Below are positions 23,742 through 25,774 of a stretch of 25,774 nt of DNA, piece after piece (within the stretch, counting starts at the first letter, position 1; every line of letters begins with the position of its first letter). Origin of the DNA: Bacteroidales bacterium (GTDB taxonomy: Bacteria > Bacteroidota > Bacteroidia > Bacteroidales > UBA932); contig JABUTQ010000343.1 in assembly GCA_021443605.1 (NCBI GenBank), positions 1-25,774 on the forward strand, read 5' to 3'. The notes under the pieces were generated by a model. That model saw only the letters and a list, made by a program, of their open reading frames with translations, made no database searches and was not told where the DNA came from. The position numbers were made by a program, and so were the translations under genes.

Positions 23742-25136
23742 ATGGAAAATTTCTCGAAACTTATTGAAGACCTGTCGTCTCTCTTGTGGGGATGGCCTAT
23801 GATTATTCTCCTTCTTGGAACGCACATCTTCTTGACTATAAGGCTAAAATTTCCCCAACGGTATATTTTCAAAGCCATCGGACTATCCGTCAAGAAAGAT
23901 AAGGAAGCAAGCGGCGACGTAAGCCAGTTCGGGGCCTTGGCCACAGCCCTTGCCGCCACAATAGGTACGGGAAACATAGTCGGAGTGGCCACCGCCGTTG
24001 CCCTCGGCGGGCCGGGAGCAGTGCTCTGGTGCTGGCTTACAGGCCTTTTAGGAATCTCGACAAAATATTCGGAAGGGCTTCTTGCAGTTAAATATCGCGT
24101 CAAGACATCCAAAGGGACGATGCTCGGTGGGCCGATGTACGCCCTCGAACGCGGTCTGAAAATGAAATGGCTGGCCGTAATCTTCTGCATATTTACGGCA
24201 ATCGCATCGTTCGGCATCGGAAACACGGTGCAGGCAAATTCCATATCGTTGCTCCTTGAGACCTCTTATAATATTCCCCTATCAGTTACCGGCATCGTCC
24301 TGGCCATACTTGTGCTGCTGGTCGTAGTCTTCGGAGTGAAAGGAATCTCAAGGGTATGCACAACTCTGGTCCCCTTTATGGCAATATTCTATGTGCTTGG
24401 CAGTCTTGTGATTCTCTATCTCAACAGAGCTTATCTGGGTGAGGCGGTATCACTGATCTGCTCATCGGCATTTTCCACAAAGGCGGCAGGCGGCGGATTC
24501 ATCGGCACAAGCGTGATGATGGCAGCACGTTTCGGTATCGCCCGCGGCCTTTTCTCAAATGAATCCGGTCTCGGTTCGGCACCTATCGTGGCTGCAGCCG
24601 CGCAGACAAGAAACCCTGTGCGTCAGGCACTTGTATCTTCTACCGGCACATTCTGGGACACCGTTGTGGTATGTGCGATTACCGGTCTTGTGATTGTGAG
24701 CAGCGTTCTCGCTTATCCAGAGATAGACCACACCCAGGGGGCAGCTCTCACCAATGCGGCATTTGCAAAACTCCCTGTCGTGGGGCCGCTGATTCTTTCG
24801 GTGGGAATCGTGACTTTTGCATTCTCCACGATTTTGGGATGGTATTATTATGGTGAAAAGGCCATTGAATATCTTGCCGGGAACAAACGCAAACGCCGCG
24901 TATGGTTTATCTCCGCATATCGCATCATTTGGGTGATTGCCATCTATATTGGCTCTACAATGAGCCTTGCAATCGTGTGGAATCTTGCCGACATTATGAA
25001 TGCGCTTATGGCAATCCCGAATCTCATATCACTGATTCTGCTCTCGGGTGTGATTGTTGCTGAGACGCGCAAATATCTGTGGAACAAGAATCTCGATGAA
25101 AACTCAGACGAGATTATCGAGTTGAAAGATAATTAG
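23742..25136 (+). CDS. Alanine or glycine:cation symporter (AGCS family)
   Basis: 464 aa from the ATG at 23742; an in-frame ATG at 23709 would add 11 polar residues before the conserved start. The protein is an inner-membrane symporter taking up alanine and/or glycine with Na+ (or H+), TC 2.A.25. It has about 10-11 hydrophobic helices. Diagnostic segments are SQFGALATALAATIGTGNI (61-79), GGPGAVLWCWLTGLLG (89-104), KYSEGLLAVKYR (108-119) and, further on, GLFSNESGLGSAPIVAAAAQ-type sequence. The charged C-terminus (NLDENSDEIIELKDN) is cytoplasmic. A link to glycine cleavage (gcvP nearby) or D-Ala synthesis (ddl) is only suggestive. It converges with the lipoprotein gene, seven bases between stops. 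Confidence 0.93.
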   Translation: MENFSKLIEDLSSLLWGWPMIILLLGTHIFLTIRLKFPQRYIFKAIGLSVKKDKEASGDVSQFGALATALAATIGTGNIVGVATAVALGGPGAVLWCWLTGLLGISTKYSEGLLAVKYRVKTSKGTMLGGPMYALERGLKMKWLAVIFCIFTAIASFGIGNTVQANSISLLLETSYNIPLSVTGIVLAILVLLVVVFGVKGISRVCTTLVPFMAIFYVLGSLVILYLNRAYLGEAVSLICSSAFSTKAAGGGFIGTSVMMAARFGIARGLFSNESGLGSAPIVAAAAQTRNPVRQALVSSTGTFWDTVVVCAITGLVIVSSVLAYPEIDHTQGAALTNAAFAKLPVVGPLILSVGIVTFAFSTILGWYYYGEKAIEYLAGNKRKRRVWFISAYRIIWVIAIYIGSTMSLAIVWNLADIMNALMAIPNLISLILLSGVIVAETRKYLWNKNLDENSDEIIELKDN

Positions 25137-25143
25137 CGAACGC

Positions 25144-25593
25144 CTATTCCGTTATGATTCCAATGCGGCGGGACTCGTTCCAGAGCCATCGCTTTCCGTC
25201 CTTGCGCTTTATTATTTTTGCGTTCAGGATGAGCAGAGTCTGATCTCCATCTTCAGACTTGTATATAACATTATAGGTTGTAGCGGCAAAATTTGCCTGC
25301 TCCACGTTCATATACTCTATCTGGTCGTCACGCTGTATTCTGAACAAGGTGCCATCGGTTTTCATCGCTTTTTGGAAAGTGTCGGGGTTATATTTCACTT
25401 CAGCTTTGCCATCGAAGTAAAGTCCTGAAACAGAGAAAGATTCAAAAAGGATACGGGCAGGGCTGAGGGTATCCTCTTCCGGTTCCGGTGGCATTGGGGG
25501 AAGTGGATCGGGACACGACGTGGCCAATGAGCACGACACTATTATTGCCGTAATCATAAATTTGATGAATGTATGTTTGTGCCCGTTATTCAC
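25144..25593 (-). CDS. Small lipoprotein of unknown function
   Basis: 149 aa from a GTG at 25593. The GTG start gives a good lipoprotein signal: basic NNGHKHTFIKF, a hydrophobic stretch (MITAIIVSCSLA) and a lipobox ATSC with Cys27. The first ATG (25557) would remove all positive charge before the hydrophobic core, so it is less likely. A proline/glutamate linker (PDPLPPMPPEPEEDT) follows, then a domain of about 105 residues rich in beta-strand pattern. I recognise no family. The GTG overlaps the stop of the upstream gene (GTGAATAA), so the two are probably translationally coupled and act together at the cell envelope. Confidence 0.7.
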   Translation of the reverse strand: MNNGHKHTFIKFMITAIIVSCSLATSCPDPLPPMPPEPEEDTLSPARILFESFSVSGLYFDGKAEVKYNPDTFQKAMKTDGTLFRIQRDDQIEYMNVEQANFAATTYNVIYKSEDGDQTLLILNAKIIKRKDGKRWLWNESRRIGIITE

Positions 25594-25774
25594 TTACCAC
25601 TATAGTTTTTTCAAGTATCTCATTATCAGGGAGAATCTCCACCTTGATGGTATATTTCCCACCTGATGCAAAAGTGTATCGCTCCCCTTCATATTTTTCT
25701 CCATTGATATACCATACGACATCTCCGCTACCATTATAGTTGAGCAGATGGAGCCTGAACTCATCCCCTGCGGA
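25586..25774 (-). CDS. 3' end of a gene of unknown function, cut by the window edge
   Basis: An open frame runs from the window edge (25774) to a TAA at 25586 on the minus strand, giving the last 62 residues. They include VVWYINGEKYEGERYTFASG, then GKYTIKVEILPDNEILEKTI. The alternating hydrophobic pattern, with W-x-INGE and GKYTIKVE, resembles the second half of a PKD or Ig-like domain, as in surface or periplasmic proteins; this is a weak pattern match. The stop overlaps the GTG of the downstream lipoprotein gene by 8 bases, so the two form one unit. Confidence 0.6.
   Translation of the reverse strand, partial: SAGDEFRLHLLNYNGSGDVVWYINGEKYEGERYTFASGGKYTIKVEILPDNEILEKTIVVSE

Overview
The window looks like a chromosomal segment of a member of the Bacteroidota, most likely order Bacteroidales; the genus cannot be fixed from sequence alone. 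Four things point there. Several upstream regions carry the Bacteroidota promoter pattern (TTTG, 19-21 bases, TAnnTTTG), and Shine-Dalgarno sites are not evident. TopA has no zinc fingers but has C-terminal repeats, and RodA is long. There is an Hc1-type histone-like gene. There are also secreted lipoproteins, including an S41 protease, and the trace of a GH78 rhamnosidase.

Layout. 1-40: 5' part of a tRNA-Gly(GCC) on the minus strand with its own promoter. 114-4339 (minus): PBP1A, ddl and prmC, a tight unit for peptidoglycan precursor synthesis and polymerisation plus release-factor methylation. 4469-7240 (plus): topA and an Lrp/AsnC regulator. 7245-8024 (minus): an exported C26-type amidotransferase/hydrolase. 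8099-10776 (plus): a complete DpnII-type GATC restriction-modification cassette with two different methyltransferases, in the order M-R-M2. 10810-11163: a small secreted ORF that reads as an internally deleted GH78 rhamnosidase remnant. 11177-12547 (plus): radA, overlapping tail to tail with ispD (minus). 13305-18929 (plus): mreB-mreC-mreD-mrdA-rodA, the rod-shape elongasome, followed by gcvP (to 21772). 21777-21908: a long perfect inverted repeat of a widespread intergenic family, then a terminator. 21931-22107 (minus): Hc1-like protein with an operator-like palindrome against its promoter. 22212-23639 (minus): S41 protease lipoprotein. 23742-25136 (plus): alanine/glycine:cation symporter. 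25144-25774 (minus): a small lipoprotein gene coupled to a truncated upstream gene.

How the genes fit together. Much of the window serves cell-wall growth: Ddl makes D-Ala-D-Ala, PBP1A polymerises and crosslinks, and MreBCD, PBP2 and RodA guide sidewall synthesis. The accessory part is the GATC cassette plus the GH78 remnant between two housekeeping blocks (7245-11163). No stretch longer than 300 bases lacks a gene. I did not find a convincing new biological system. The most worthwhile leads are the collapsed GH78 gene, the M-R-M2 arrangement of the DpnII-type system, the long intergenic inverted repeat, and the palindrome at the Hc1 promoter.
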